This document shows positions 36,075 through 45,974 of a DNA stretch of 64,000 nt, one piece after another. Made by a program: the position numbers and the translations under genes. Positions within the stretch are counted from its first letter, which is position 1. Every line of letters begins with the position of its first letter. The DNA comes from Roseivirga seohaensis. Lineage in GTDB: Bacteria; Bacteroidota; Bacteroidia; Cytophagales; Cyclobacteriaceae. The DNA is taken from positions 159,188 to 223,187 of the forward strand of contig NZ_LRPB01000012.1 in NCBI RefSeq assembly GCF_001592945.1, written 5' to 3'. The notes under the pieces are model-generated. The model was not told the DNA's origin. It made no database searches and saw nothing but the letters and a program-made list of their open reading frames with translations.

Positions 36075-37412
36075 TTATCGATCAAATTCTAATCTATTTC
36101 CTGAACCTATATTATTTATTTCTCCATTTGAGAACACTCTTTTACCAGAAACAATTGTATTGGTAACCCTAGATTTAAATTGATGCCCTTCAAACGGAGA
36201 CCATCCGCATTTTGAAAGCACATTCTCCCTGCTTACTTGCCAAGGATTATTTAAGTTTACAATAGCAATGTCTGCATAATAGCCTTCTCTTAAATAACCT
36301 CTTCTGTCAATTTGGAATAGGTCGGAAACCGCATGAGAGGTTTTTTCTACAATCTTTTCTAAGCTTATTTTACCTTGATGGTAAAGATCAAGCAATGCGA
36401 CTAAAGAATGCTGTACCAATGGGCCACCTGAAGGAGCTTTGAAATAGCTGTTTTCTTTTTCCGCCAAGGTATGCGGAGCATGGTCAGTAGCGATCACATC
36501 AATCCTGTTTTCTATTACTCCCTTTAAAATAGCATCTCGGTCCGAAGCTGTTTTAACAGCTGGGTTCCATTTAATAAATGACCCTTTTTCAGCGTAATCC
36601 TGATCTGAAAACCATAGATGGTGAACGCAGGCTTCTGCCGTGATTTTTTTCTCCTTCAACGGAATGTCGTTTCTGAAGAGTTCAAGTTCCTTAGCGGTTG
36701 AAATATGTAAGATATGGAGTCTTGCGCCTTTCTTTTTGGCCAAGTCAACAGCAAAGGATGAAGAAGCGTAACAAGCCTCTGCGCTTCTAATAATTGGATG
36801 TTCACTCATTGGAACATCTTCTCCATATTTGGTCTTCGCTTTGGCGGTATTGGCCTGAATTATTTCTTCCGATTCGCAATGGGTGGCAATAAGTGTAGGG
36901 GAATTTTCAAAAATATTTTCTAACGTCTTCTGATTATCAACCAACATGTTCCCCGTAGAAGAACCCATAAATACTTTTACACCACAGACTTTTCGTGGAT
37001 CAGTTTTCAGAACTTCGTCCAAGTTGTCGTTTGAAGCTCCCATAAAGAAGGAGTAATTGGCCAAGCTGTTTTTAGCTGCAATTTGATATTTATCTTCAAG
37101 TAATTTTTGGGTTAACGTGTTAGGTACTGTGTTGGGCATTTCCATAAACGAAGTAATGCCGCCTGCCACAGCTGCCCTGGATTCTGTATAAATTTCTGCT
37201 TTATGAGTAAGTCCTGGTTCTCTAAAGTGAACTTGGTCATCAATTAACCCAGGCAATACATATTGACCGCTGGCGTCAATCACTTCATCGGCATTGAGGT
37301 GCTGAAGATCCTTGTCGATTTTTTGGATGAAACCATTTTCTATAAAGATGTCGGCTTCAAAAATTTTGTTTTCATTGATCAACTTTCCGTTGAGAATCAG
37401 TATTGAAGACAT
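36075..37412 (-). CDS. pyrC: Dihydroorotase
   Basis: A 445-residue zinc amidohydrolase that cyclises carbamoyl aspartate in pyrimidine synthesis. Motifs: 'DDQVHFREPGLTHK' (the usual first His is Gln, as I recall it is in other Bacteroidota copies), carbamylated Lys in 'CGVKVFMGSS', His in 'IATHCESE', His in 'LHILHIST', and catalytic Asp in 'VIATDHAPH'. The metal site is otherwise intact, so this is the likely active enzyme, in contrast to the paralogue at 48519-49775. It is divergent from the DEAD-box helicase; the shared 70-bp gap holds an inverted repeat (37453-37470). Confidence 0.92.
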   Translation of the reverse strand: MSSILILNGKLINENKIFEADIFIENGFIQKIDKDLQHLNADEVIDASGQYVLPGLIDDQVHFREPGLTHKAEIYTESRAAVAGGITSFMEMPNTVPNTLTQKLLEDKYQIAAKNSLANYSFFMGASNDNLDEVLKTDPRKVCGVKVFMGSSTGNMLVDNQKTLENIFENSPTLIATHCESEEIIQANTAKAKTKYGEDVPMSEHPIIRSAEACYASSSFAVDLAKKKGARLHILHISTAKELELFRNDIPLKEKKITAEACVHHLWFSDQDYAEKGSFIKWNPAVKTASDRDAILKGVIENRIDVIATDHAPHTLAEKENSYFKAPSGGPLVQHSLVALLDLYHQGKISLEKIVEKTSHAVSDLFQIDRRGYLREGYYADIAIVNLNNPWQVSRENVLSKCGWSPFEGHQFKSRVTNTIVSGKRVFSNGEINNIGSGNRLEFDR

Positions 37413-37482
37413 GCTAGTGTTTTTTATTGTGTAATGGGTTAACGTAATTGCAAGTTATTACCAAATAACTCCTCTGCAATTT

Positions 37483-38808
37483 ATGGCCGAAGAAAACATT
37501 TCGTTCGAAGAATTAAAATTGAGTCGCCAGTTCCTCAATGCCATAGATGATCTTAGGTATACCGAACCGACACCAATTCAAAAAAAGGCCATTCCAATCG
37601 CTCTGGCAGGGCATGACCTATTGGGTATAGCACAAACAGGAACAGGTAAAACTGCTGCCTTTGTACTGCCTATTCTTATGAAGTTAAAATATGCTCAGGG
37701 AGATCATGCGCGGGCATTAATATTAGCTCCAACACGTGAGTTAGTAATGCAAATCGAGGATAACGCCAGGGAATTGTCTCGTTATACAGATTTAAGAATC
37801 GTGAGCTTATATGGAGGTTTGGGGCCAAAACAGCAAATAGAAGCTATTGAAAAAGGCGTGGATATAATAGTGAGTACGCCACAGCGCTTTTTAGATATTT
37901 ATTTAAAGGGGGTAATTCATACTAAGTTAATCAAAACTATGGTGTTGGATGAAGCCGATAAAATGATGGATATGGGCTTTATGCCTCAGATCAAGAATGT
38001 GCTTGAAGTAGTTCCTAGAAAACGCCAGAATATGCTTTTCTCTGCTACCATGCACGATAAAGTGATTTTGCTGACTGAAGACTTTCTGGAATTTCCTGAG
38101 AAAATTGAAATAGCTCCACAGGCTACCGTAATTGATACCATTGAGCAGCGACTTTATGAAGTGCCTAACTTTAAGACTAAGATTAACCTACTAGAATATT
38201 TTCTGAAGCAAGAAGAGTTTCAGCGGGTGATTGTTTTTACCAAAACAAGAACCAATGCCGATAACGTTTCTAAATTCATTGAGCGAAAGCAGCTTGGGCC
38301 TGTTCGAGTGATTCACGCCAATAAGGGGCAGAACTCTCGAATCAACGCCATGTATGAATTTAAGGAAGGAGATATCAGGGTATTGGTTTCAACCGATGTT
38401 ACAGCGCGAGGAATGGACATTAGCATGGTGAGCCATGTAATCAATTTTGATGTGCCTTTAATAGATGAAGACTATGTGCACAGAATAGGAAGAACTGGTA
38501 GGGCCAATAATGCCGGAATTGCCATCACTTTTGCCAATGAATTGGAAATGTTTTCGGTAGCTAAAATCGAAGCACTAATTCAGAATACAATTACTCGTCA
38601 CAATCTTCCTTCAGAAGTATTTGTAGAAAAAACACCTTTTATAGAGTCACAAGAAATTGCTCGGGCAATTGATGACCTTAAAAAGAAAGATGATCCAAAT
38701 TTTAAAGGAGCATTTCATGAGAAAAAGAAGAAATTCTCAACCAAGGGAGGAAAGCCATCTTCGAGTAGAACAAAGGGTAAAGGGCAGCGTAAAGGAAAGA
38801 GAAAATAG
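37483..38808 (+). CDS. DEAD-box RNA helicase (RhlE-like)
   Basis: A 441-residue ATP-dependent RNA helicase. Motifs in order: Q motif 'TPIQKKAIP', motif I 'AQTGTGKT', Ia 'APTRELV', Ib 'STPQRFL', II 'DEAD' in 'VLDEADKMMDMGF', III 'SAT', V 'STDVTARGMD', VI 'HRIGRTGR'. The C-terminal tail (last about 35 residues) is very rich in Lys, Gly and Ser, typical of RNA-binding extensions. It probably acts in ribosome assembly or RNA turnover. It stands as its own unit ahead of the DUF4097 gene. Confidence 0.93.
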   Translation: MAEENISFEELKLSRQFLNAIDDLRYTEPTPIQKKAIPIALAGHDLLGIAQTGTGKTAAFVLPILMKLKYAQGDHARALILAPTRELVMQIEDNARELSRYTDLRIVSLYGGLGPKQQIEAIEKGVDIIVSTPQRFLDIYLKGVIHTKLIKTMVLDEADKMMDMGFMPQIKNVLEVVPRKRQNMLFSATMHDKVILLTEDFLEFPEKIEIAPQATVIDTIEQRLYEVPNFKTKINLLEYFLKQEEFQRVIVFTKTRTNADNVSKFIERKQLGPVRVIHANKGQNSRINAMYEFKEGDIRVLVSTDVTARGMDISMVSHVINFDVPLIDEDYVHRIGRTGRANNAGIAITFANELEMFSVAKIEALIQNTITRHNLPSEVFVEKTPFIESQEIARAIDDLKKKDDPNFKGAFHEKKKKFSTKGGKPSSSRTKGKGQRKGKRK

Positions 38809-38860
38809 AAATCTGGTCGAATTCTATTAAATTTACTATTAGATCAAAACTCAAATAACA

Positions 38861-39736
38861 ATGAAAAAAATGATTATATCTGTTGGAATAGGGCTGGTTT
38901 GCCTTGTTACAGCACCAAAGGCCAATGCCCAGAGGGATGGCGAATTCCACTTAGATAAGACTTATAGCATTGGCGCTTCGGGAACGCTCTATCTAAATTC
39001 AGAAGATGCTGAAGTAAGAATTACAGGAAGTAGTAGAGCCGATGCTCATCTTAAAATTGACCGTACGCAAGAAGTAAGAGGCTTTTCTTCTGGCAGATCA
39101 GAATTCAATGTGATTGTAGAAAATCGAGGTGATGATTTACATATCACTGAGCGTGAAAGAAGTGGCGTTAGAATTCAAATGGGTTCTATTAGAACAGATT
39201 ACCGTATTGATATTGAATTACCCGAGTCGGTTTCTATTCGTGTGAAAGGCGAAGACGATGATTATGTGGTTAGAAATGTAAATGGCAAAATTTATATGGA
39301 AACCGAAGATGGAGATATTGAAATTATTGATTGCAAAAGCAATGATTTAGAATTTAGATTAGAAGATGGTGACCTTAGAATTGATGGAGGACAAGGATCT
39401 TTAACTGTCGAGTCTGAAGATGGTGATGTGGAAGTGAGGGCTGGAAACTTTAGCGACATTGATATTGATATTGAAGATGGAGATGTGATGCTAGAAACCT
39501 CATTGTCAGATAATGGAAGGTATATTGTTCGGGGTGAAGACTCTTCAATTGAATTTGTAGTCACTAGCGGTGGTGGAGAATTTTCGATACTGAAGGATGA
39601 CGGTAGTGTTCGCACTTCAAGTGCATTTGAAACTGTTCGGGAATCAGACCATCGTTCTGAATTCAAGTTGGCAGGAGGTAAGGCCAATGTGGAAATTAGA
39701 ACCGAAGATGGTAGAGTGAGACTTAGTAGAAATTAA
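38861..39736 (+). CDS. DUF4097-type beta-strand repeat protein, exported
   Basis: A 291-residue exported protein (signal ending 'PKANAQ'). The mature part is a repetitive beta structure in which an 'EDGD' motif recurs ('METEDGDIEI', 'RLEDGDLRI', 'ESEDGDVEV', 'DIEDGDVML', 'RTEDGRVRL') about every 20 residues, the pattern of the DUF4097 putative-adhesin family and of beta-solenoids. It is strongly acidic. Function is unproven; envelope surface or stress roles are the usual guess. A clear terminator follows. Confidence 0.82.
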   Translation: MKKMIISVGIGLVCLVTAPKANAQRDGEFHLDKTYSIGASGTLYLNSEDAEVRITGSSRADAHLKIDRTQEVRGFSSGRSEFNVIVENRGDDLHITERERSGVRIQMGSIRTDYRIDIELPESVSIRVKGEDDDYVVRNVNGKIYMETEDGDIEIIDCKSNDLEFRLEDGDLRIDGGQGSLTVESEDGDVEVRAGNFSDIDIDIEDGDVMLETSLSDNGRYIVRGEDSSIEFVVTSGGGEFSILKDDGSVRTSSAFETVRESDHRSEFKLAGGKANVEIRTEDGRVRLSRN

Positions 39737-39760
39737 TCTACTCACAAAAAATAGAATGAC

Positions 39761-39787
39761 AGGCGTAGCGAGAGTTGCGCCTTTTTT
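39761..39787 (+). terminator. Rho-independent terminator of the DUF4097 gene
   Basis: A nine-pair stem (39761-39769 with 39774-39782, two G-U pairs) closes on a GAGA tetraloop and is followed by six T. It points in the plus direction only. The last T lies at the stop of the convergent DUF1835 gene. Confidence 0.8.
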
Positions 39788-40697
39788 AATTTAGTGGTTT
39801 TGGTTTTAATCCTTGGTCTTCTTCATTCCATTCCCATTCGCTTACCAATGCCCCTCCAAGAAAATAATTTCTATCAATCTGTGCTGAACGGTAATTCTTT
39901 TTTATCGTGATGGTTTGATTTACATTCAGTATTACGCTCAATCGATGCAGGTAATTTATGTACTGAAGATCTCCAAATCCATAGTATTCTTGCCATTGAA
40001 GTAAAGCCCCAATGAGTGTTCTTTCAGTATCTTTTCCCGATTTAATAAACTCAATGATTTTCTGCTCGATCAAGGTAAGGCCTGATTCGGTTGAGGGAAA
40101 ACGCATTAAGTGTGCTTGAAGTGCTTTGGCCAAATAAGGGAATTCGTTGGAGGGAAGAAGAGTGAAATTCTCCAAATCTCTAGGGTCATTGGAGCAAAAG
40201 GCTTGATAAGCATCAGAGGCAAAATTGAAATCATTCCTACCTAAAATTCTTCTCTGCTCAAATAAGCTAGGGTACATTTCAGCGGGTAATTCTCCCAAGC
40301 CCATTAGTTTTTTATAACCATTGAAAAGCCCTACGCAAACTAGAGAAATCTTGACATCACCTCTTTCGTGTTGTTTAAACCAATGAAGTAGTGCAATTAA
40401 ATTCACTTGGCAGAATAGGTCGTATTCGAACCAAAGAACCACTTCATTATAGGTTTTGAAGTTTTGGATTTTCTTAAACTCATCAATAACCTTTTCTTCA
40501 TAGTCACTTGAGCTGGTTTGAGTAAAAGAAGTTATAAAAGCTTCTCTGGTTCGCCAAAATTCATCTGTTCCGAAGGAATTAAGCACAGGGCCATCGCTTA
40601 ATACTTCGCGCCAAACCGCGGTGTCTCCGCTAATGCCCGATTTAGTAAGAAGGTAAAGGCTACTATCGCCATTGAGAATATGTAGAGTGCTTTGCAT
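39786..40697 (-). CDS. DUF1835 domain-containing protein
   Basis: A 303-residue soluble protein. The opening 'LHILNGDSSLYLL' and 'VLWFEYDLFCQVNLIALLHW' (near residue 105) are the DUF1835 signatures; the C-terminal part has a helical domain around 'GLTLIEQKIIEFIKSGKD'. The family is widespread in Bacillota and Bacteroidota, with no assigned reaction. Oddly, the start codon lies only three bases from the T-tract side of the terminator of the upstream peptidase gene, so it must be expressed by readthrough or from a promoter inside the terminator/peptidase region. Confidence 0.8.
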   Translation of the reverse strand: MQSTLHILNGDSSLYLLTKSGISGDTAVWREVLSDGPVLNSFGTDEFWRTREAFITSFTQTSSSDYEEKVIDEFKKIQNFKTYNEVVLWFEYDLFCQVNLIALLHWFKQHERGDVKISLVCVGLFNGYKKLMGLGELPAEMYPSLFEQRRILGRNDFNFASDAYQAFCSNDPRDLENFTLLPSNEFPYLAKALQAHLMRFPSTESGLTLIEQKIIEFIKSGKDTERTLIGALLQWQEYYGFGDLQYINYLHRLSVILNVNQTITIKKNYRSAQIDRNYFLGGALVSEWEWNEEDQGLKPKPLN

Positions 40698-40728
40698 AAA
40701 AAAAGGGTTACCCGAAAGTAACCCTTTT
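40698..40728 (-). terminator. Rho-independent terminator of the M28 peptidase gene
   Basis: An 11-bp perfect stem (40701-40711 with 40718-40728) around a six-base loop. On the minus strand a run of seven T overlaps the stem base and ends next to the ATG of the following DUF1835 gene (40697). Confidence 0.85.
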
Positions 40729-40751
40729 CAAATTTAATTCAATCGTGATTT

Positions 40752-42230
40752 TTAACGATCGTAAGTCATATCATCTGTTCTATCAACAGGTACTCTTTGA
40801 TCGCGGTTAGCCAAAATCCAAGCAGTATGGAATACCAACTGACCTCTTTGAGCCATTACGTCAAATTCAATTTTGTCAACAGTATCCGTTGGTCTGTGGT
40901 AATCAGCGTGAACTCCGTTGAAATAGAAAATGATTGGAATACCTTTTTTAGCAAAGTTGTAGTGATCAGATCTGTAGTAGAAACGGTTGGTATCAGCCGG
41001 ATCGTCAAATCTGTAATCTAGGTTTAAACCAGTGTATGTGATGTTAGCATACTCAGAAATTACTTTTAAGTGGCTAGAAAGTTTTTCAGAGCCAATTGCA
41101 TAAACGTAGTTTCTATCGTTTTCATGCTCAGGGTCAACACGGCCAATCATGTCGATGTTTAGGTTAGTAACCGTTTTTTCAAGAGGGAAAATTGGGTTGT
41201 CAGCATAATAAGCCGAACCTAAAAGCCCTTTTTCTTCACCAGTTACGTTTAAGAAAAGAATGCTTCTACGTGGTCTGTTGCCTTCTTTGGCTGCTTGAGC
41301 GAAAGCCTCAGCAAGCTCCATAACGCCTGTAGTTCCGCTACCATCATCATCAGCACCGTTGTTAATTACAGTTCCATCTTCATTCTGACCAATGTGATCA
41401 TAGTGAGAAGAGATTACAATAACCTCGTCTTTAAGGTCGGTACCTTCTAAGTAAGCCATTATGTTCTCAGTAGCGATTTCAGCAAGTTTCTCTTTTACTT
41501 GGAAGCTTACAGTTTTCTCTTTTATAGAAGAAGGAGAACTAGCAGCTGCGTCTAATTTTGCAGGAGTTGATCCTAAAAGGTCAGCAGCCATTTGCTTAGT
41601 GATGTTAAATACAATACTCTCGTTGCCAGTGTTTTCTTTATCCCAACGAAGTCTCCCTTTCATTCTGAAGGCAGCCTGACGAGGTAAAGTTTGCATAAAC
41701 TGCTCATCATTAGCGCTAACTACAAAAATGGCTTTTACACCTGCCTGAAGTAAGTTTCTTTGTACCTCTCTTGAGTTTCCTGTTACAATAACACCTTTGT
41801 CTTTAATGTCCATTCCAGAAATGGCAGAACCATCACCAATATAAACAGTAGGTAATTTTATTTCTTTGTCCATGTTGGCATTACCAGAGAAGATGAAATC
41901 TTTACCATTCATTTTCTTTTTACCTTTTACTTTCACGTAAACATCAGACCAGTCTGACTGATACATGCTGAATTTCTGACGGTAAGTACCATTTACAGGT
42001 CCTACCAAACCAATTTTTTTGTAGAAATCCTCTAGGAATTTAGCAGCCATTTTTTGGCCTTCAGTTCCTGTTTCTCTACCCATAAACTCATCAGAAGCCA
42101 AAACGCTAAGCTTTGCCTTCATGTCTTGTGGAGTGATTGTATTCCCGTACTTCATGGCAGTTTTATCTTGCGCCACTAAGCCTTGCGAAAACAAACAAAC
42201 CACCACCGAAAGTGTTAATAATCTCCTCAT
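40752..42230 (-). CDS. M28-family zinc peptidase, exported
   Basis: A 492-residue secreted or periplasmic aminopeptidase (signal ending 'SQGLVAQ'). A PA-type insert precedes the catalytic core. Metal and catalytic motifs: 'SSHYDHIGQN' (first His/Asp), 'NGADDDGSGTTGVMELA' (bridging Asp), 'TGEEKGLLGSAYYA' (catalytic Glu pair), 'NIDMIGRVD' (Asp), and 'YRSDHYNFAKKGIP' (last His). Order and spacing match the M28 family. A TAGCTTTG -7 type element at 42270-42277 (minus) may be its promoter. A strong terminator follows at 40698-40728. Confidence 0.92.
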   Translation of the reverse strand: MRRLLTLSVVVCLFSQGLVAQDKTAMKYGNTITPQDMKAKLSVLASDEFMGRETGTEGQKMAAKFLEDFYKKIGLVGPVNGTYRQKFSMYQSDWSDVYVKVKGKKKMNGKDFIFSGNANMDKEIKLPTVYIGDGSAISGMDIKDKGVIVTGNSREVQRNLLQAGVKAIFVVSANDEQFMQTLPRQAAFRMKGRLRWDKENTGNESIVFNITKQMAADLLGSTPAKLDAAASSPSSIKEKTVSFQVKEKLAEIATENIMAYLEGTDLKDEVIVISSHYDHIGQNEDGTVINNGADDDGSGTTGVMELAEAFAQAAKEGNRPRRSILFLNVTGEEKGLLGSAYYADNPIFPLEKTVTNLNIDMIGRVDPEHENDRNYVYAIGSEKLSSHLKVISEYANITYTGLNLDYRFDDPADTNRFYYRSDHYNFAKKGIPIIFYFNGVHADYHRPTDTVDKIEFDVMAQRGQLVFHTAWILANRDQRVPVDRTDDMTYDR

Positions 42231-42331
42231 TGGAATGTATTGTTTAATGTTGCAGTTTTATTAATTCACCAAAGCTAAAAAAATATTTAAAAGTACGGCT
42301 TAACTGTTACGCAAATGGTATTCTTTTTTAG

Positions 42332-42371
42332 CTGTGAACTAAGGGTTTTCACAGTTAGACTCTTACATTTG
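42332..42371 (+). promoter_or_regulatory. Candidate gcvP promoter with overlapping palindrome
   Basis: TACATTTG (42364-42371) matches the -7 consensus TAnnTTTG. The palindrome CTGTGAA-N9-TTCACAG (42332-42338 with 42348-42354) covers the -33 position, where the sequence reads GTTTTC. A repressor or activator binding there could control gcvP. Transcription would begin near 42378, 40 bases before the ATG. Confidence 0.45.
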
Positions 42372-42418
42372 TGCTTCTTTTCAGAAGTGAGAATTTACAC
42401 CCTATTGGAATACTGGAT

Positions 42419-45322
42419 ATGACTAAGATTGATTTAAGGAAAACCCAAAAATTTGAAGATCGACACAATGGTCCTGATCAGCAAGATGTAGCGGAAATGC
42501 TTAAGGTAATCGGATTGCCAAGCGTAGATGCATTGATTGACGAAACGGTACCTGCAGGCATTAGAATGAAGGAGCCGTTGAACCTGCCTCTCCCTAAATC
42601 GGAGTTCCAGTTTTTAAAGGATTTGAGACAGATTGCTAGCCATAACCAACTGTTCAAATCTTACATTGGAATGGGTTATTATGACACCATTGTTCCAGGT
42701 GTAATCCAAAGAAATATTCTTGAAAACCCAGGATGGTATACTGCTTATACCCCTTACCAAGCCGAAATTGCTCAAGGTAGATTAGAGGCCTTGATCAATT
42801 TCCAAACTATGGTGATGGACCTTACTGGAATGCCAATTGCAAATGCTTCTTTATTAGATGAGGCTACCGCAGCGGCTGAAGCAATGTTCATGTTTTCAGG
42901 TTTGAAAAAGAAGGAAAAGAAAAATGCGAATACTTTCTTTGTAGACGAAAATACTTTCCCCCAAACCATTGATCTTTTAAAAACACGTTCGATTCCTGTA
43001 GGGATCAATCTGGTGATTGGCAAGATTGAAGAACTTGATTTAACCAACGAAGATTTATACGGTGTGCTTTACCAATATCCAGCAGGTGACGGTAGCGTAA
43101 GAGATTTCAAATCTTTTATTGAAACAGCACAAGCCAATAATGTATTTGTAACCGCAGCTGCTGATTTAATGTCGCTAGCGTTATTAACTCCTCCGGGAGA
43201 AATGGGAGCTGATGCGGTAGTTGGTACCACGCAAAGATTTGGTGTACCAATGGGGTACGGTGGGCCACATGCTGCCTATTTTGCTACGAAAGACGAATTT
43301 AAACGTCAGATTCCGGGTAGAATTATTGGAGTTTCTATTGATAGCCAAGGCAACAAGGCCTATAGAATGGCGCTTCAGACCCGAGAGCAACATATCAGAA
43401 GAGAAAAAGCAACATCTAATATCTGTACCGCTCAGGTTTTACTTGGAGTAATGGCCGGAATGTATGGTGTTTACCATGGTTCAAAAGGTATTAAGCATAT
43501 TGCTCTTAAAATTCATGGCTTCGCGAAGTTATTAGAGAAGGGCTTGACTTCATTAGAGTTCAAGCAATTAAACGAAGTGTATTTCGACACTTTAAGAATT
43601 GAAGCAGAATCTTCTGTTTCAGATAAAATCAGAACGATTGCAGAAGTAAATGAGATCAACTTCAGATACTTCGAAAACGGAGATATTGGTATTTCTGTAG
43701 ATGAAACTACAAGGGTTGACGACATTCAACTGATACTTGATGTATTTGCAGAGGCAAGCGGCCAGGTAGTAAAATTTGATTTGGATGCTGAGGCAGCCGG
43801 CCTAGAAGTTGAACTTCCGAAAAACTTAGAGCGTACTTCTGATTTTATGACACACCCAGTGTTTAATCAGTACCACTCTGAGCACGAAATGCTTCGTTAT
43901 ATCAAAAAATTGGAGAACAAAGATTTGTCATTAGTACATTCTATGATTTCTCTGGGTTCTTGTACAATGAAATTGAACGCCACAGCCGAAATGGTGCCTG
44001 TAACTTGGCCAGAATTCGGAGGTATTCACCCTTTTGCTCCTTTAGATCAAACTAAGGGCTACCAAATGCTCTTCAACGATTTAGTGGATTGGCTTTCTGA
44101 AATTACTGGTTTTGACGATGTTTCTTTGCAACCAAACTCTGGTGCGCAAGGAGAATACGCTGGCCTTATGGTGATTAGAGCATACCACGAAAGCCGAGGC
44201 GATATGCAGCGTAATGTGGCTATTATCCCAACTTCGGCACACGGTACTAACCCAGCCTCTGCGGTAATGGCCGGTATGAAAGTGGTATTGGTAGCTTGCG
44301 ATGAGCGTGGAAATATTGATGTTGAAGACCTTAAGCTTAAGGTAGAACAAAACAGCAACGAGCTTTCTTGCTTAATGGTAACTTATCCTTCAACTCATGG
44401 TGTGTTTGAAGAAAGTATCAAAGACATTTGTCAGATTATCCATGACAATGGCGGACAGGTGTATATGGATGGTGCCAACATGAATGCTCAGGTAGGTTTG
44501 ACCAGTCCTGGCCTTATTGGTGCAGATGTTTGTCACTTGAATTTGCATAAAACCTTCTGTATTCCTCACGGTGGTGGTGGGCCTGGAATGGGGCCAATCG
44601 GAGTGAGATCACACCTTGCACCGTTTTTACCAGGTAGCCCAGTTGTAGAAAGTGGAGGAGAGCATGCAATTACTGCGGTTTCTGCAGCTCCTTGGGGTAG
44701 CGCTAGTATTCTAACAATTTCTTACGCTTACATTGCGATGATGGGCGCTGAAGGTTTAACAAACGCTACCAAGTTGGCCATTTTGAATGCTAATTACATT
44801 AAAGCCATTCTTGAGAAGGAGTACAAAATTCTATACGCTGGTTCTAAAGGACGTTGCGCACACGAAATGATCGTGGATTGCCGTGATTTTAAAGCCAGTA
44901 AAATTGAGGTAACAGACATTGCCAAGCGTTTAATGGATTACGGTTTCCATGCGCCAACGGTATCATTCCCAGTAGCGGGTACTTTGATGATCGAACCAAC
45001 AGAGTCTGAATCGAAAGTGGAATTGGATCGTTTCTGTGAAGCCATGTTGAGTATTCGTCAGGAAATCAGAGAAGTAATGGACGGAATTGCTGATGAGAGT
45101 GATAATGTTCTTATCAATTCACCACATACTCAAGCTATGGTATTGGAAGGAAACTGGGAAAGACCTTACTCACGTGAAAAAGCAGTTTATCCTGCTGAAT
45201 ATGTGAAAGAAGCTAAGTTCTGGCCAACTGTAGCCCGCATCGATTCTGCCTATGGCGATAGAAACTTGATGTGTAGCTGTATTCCTGTTTCGGATTATGC
45301 TACAGAAGAAGCTGCGGTATAA
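42419..45322 (+). CDS. gcvP: Glycine dehydrogenase (decarboxylating), P-protein
   Basis: A 967-residue fused P-protein of the glycine cleavage system: it decarboxylates glycine with pyridoxal phosphate and passes the aminomethyl group to the H-protein. The ATG at 42419 is preferred to the upstream GTG (42371), because the GTG lies inside the -7 promoter element and the conserved opening '[18 protein letters not shown]' starts just after the ATG. '[20 protein letters not shown]' marks the N-terminal half. '[20 protein letters not shown]' holds the PLP-binding Lys, with the glycine-rich loop after it. gcvT and gcvH are not nearby. Confidence 0.97.
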   Translation: MTKIDLRKTQKFEDRHNGPDQQDVAEMLKVIGLPSVDALIDETVPAGIRMKEPLNLPLPKSEFQFLKDLRQIASHNQLFKSYIGMGYYDTIVPGVIQRNILENPGWYTAYTPYQAEIAQGRLEALINFQTMVMDLTGMPIANASLLDEATAAAEAMFMFSGLKKKEKKNANTFFVDENTFPQTIDLLKTRSIPVGINLVIGKIEELDLTNEDLYGVLYQYPAGDGSVRDFKSFIETAQANNVFVTAAADLMSLALLTPPGEMGADAVVGTTQRFGVPMGYGGPHAAYFATKDEFKRQIPGRIIGVSIDSQGNKAYRMALQTREQHIRREKATSNICTAQVLLGVMAGMYGVYHGSKGIKHIALKIHGFAKLLEKGLTSLEFKQLNEVYFDTLRIEAESSVSDKIRTIAEVNEINFRYFENGDIGISVDETTRVDDIQLILDVFAEASGQVVKFDLDAEAAGLEVELPKNLERTSDFMTHPVFNQYHSEHEMLRYIKKLENKDLSLVHSMISLGSCTMKLNATAEMVPVTWPEFGGIHPFAPLDQTKGYQMLFNDLVDWLSEITGFDDVSLQPNSGAQGEYAGLMVIRAYHESRGDMQRNVAIIPTSAHGTNPASAVMAGMKVVLVACDERGNIDVEDLKLKVEQNSNELSCLMVTYPSTHGVFEESIKDICQIIHDNGGQVYMDGANMNAQVGLTSPGLIGADVCHLNLHKTFCIPHGGGGPGMGPIGVRSHLAPFLPGSPVVESGGEHAITAVSAAPWGSASILTISYAYIAMMGAEGLTNATKLAILNANYIKAILEKEYKILYAGSKGRCAHEMIVDCRDFKASKIEVTDIAKRLMDYGFHAPTVSFPVAGTLMIEPTESESKVELDRFCEAMLSIRQEIREVMDGIADESDNVLINSPHTQAMVLEGNWERPYSREKAVYPAEYVKEAKFWPTVARIDSAYGDRNLMCSCIPVSDYATEEAAV

Positions 45323-45345
45323 GCCAAAGTTTTGACTTAAAATAC

Positions 45346-45382
45346 AAACGCCTCGTTACGAAAAGTAGCGAGGCGTTTTTTT
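45346..45382. terminator. Bidirectional rho-independent terminator
   Basis: A 14-pair stem (45346-45359 with 45365-45378, one G-T pair) around a five-base loop, then seven T on the plus side. It ends gcvP. On the minus strand it directly follows the stop of the 45381-45974 gene, with a shorter A/T flank. Confidence 0.85.
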
Positions 45383-45974
45383 ATGCTTGCTGAAGTGATT
45401 CTTCGCTTCGTTGATACTTGCTATAGAATTGATAAGGTAGATAAAGGCTTGCAAAAAGAATGAAAGAGATTAATAAGAAGGTTTCCGCTAGGTCAAACTT
45501 TTTAGACGACTCAATTGCGGTATTTAATCGAATCGTACTTATTCGATTACTGAATTTATCTTCACTATCCTCAGTGCGACTTTCTAGATTGCTCGAATAA
45601 AACTCAGCTTGTATTGCTTGAACCTTGAACTCTGAACCTTTTGAACCCAATAAAGACTGACTAAAAAAAAGTATAGAGAGGCACAAGCACACTACACTTG
45701 CGTAGCCTCCAATAAATGCGAGTTTTTTCATCATGGTGTTATATTTTTTGGTGGTTAAAAATTTTAAGTCGTTTTCAATCTGAATGGCGTAATCAGGCAT
45801 CACTTTTTCCTTGGCATTTGAAAAAGCCGTAGCAAAGTCTATTTGTCCGTCTTCTACAAGAAATTCTACTTCGCAGGAAAGGTGGTCTACTAAATCATCG
45901 ATTAGTTCGGGGTTTGTAAAGCCTTGCTGAAGCAAATAGCTTCTGATCTGCTGGGTTTGACTAGAATTAATCAT
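45381..45974 (-). CDS. Membrane protein with HAAS-like N-terminal domain, PadR partner
   Basis: A 197-residue protein. Residues about 5-75 ('QIRSYLLQQGFTNPELIDDL', 'FATAFSNAKEKVMPDY') form a helical segment resembling HAAS/DUF1700-type domains that pair with PadR regulators. Two membrane helices follow (about 85-105 and 165-182) with a periplasmic loop between. Its start overlaps the padR stop by four bases (ATGA), so the two are translationally coupled. By analogy with other PadR-HAAS pairs, it may work with or be controlled by the regulator in an envelope-linked response. Confidence 0.7.
   Translation of the reverse strand: MINSSQTQQIRSYLLQQGFTNPELIDDLVDHLSCEVEFLVEDGQIDFATAFSNAKEKVMPDYAIQIENDLKFLTTKKYNTMMKKLAFIGGYASVVCLCLSILFFSQSLLGSKGSEFKVQAIQAEFYSSNLESRTEDSEDKFSNRISTIRLNTAIESSKKFDLAETFLLISFILFASLYLPYQFYSKYQRSEESLQQA

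Noticed and set aside
39292..39687. Long minus-strand frame opposite the DUF4097 gene.
   Set aside because: It is a mirror of the acidic repeat codons on the plus strand; Ser/Pro-rich product without start context or family.
42371..42418. Upstream GTG start for gcvP.
   Set aside because: It overlaps the TACATTTG element and adds a segment not seen in P-proteins.
42231..42418. Glycine riboswitch ahead of gcvP.
   Set aside because: No tandem aptamer pattern or GGA-type conserved core is visible; the palindrome explains the visible structure.
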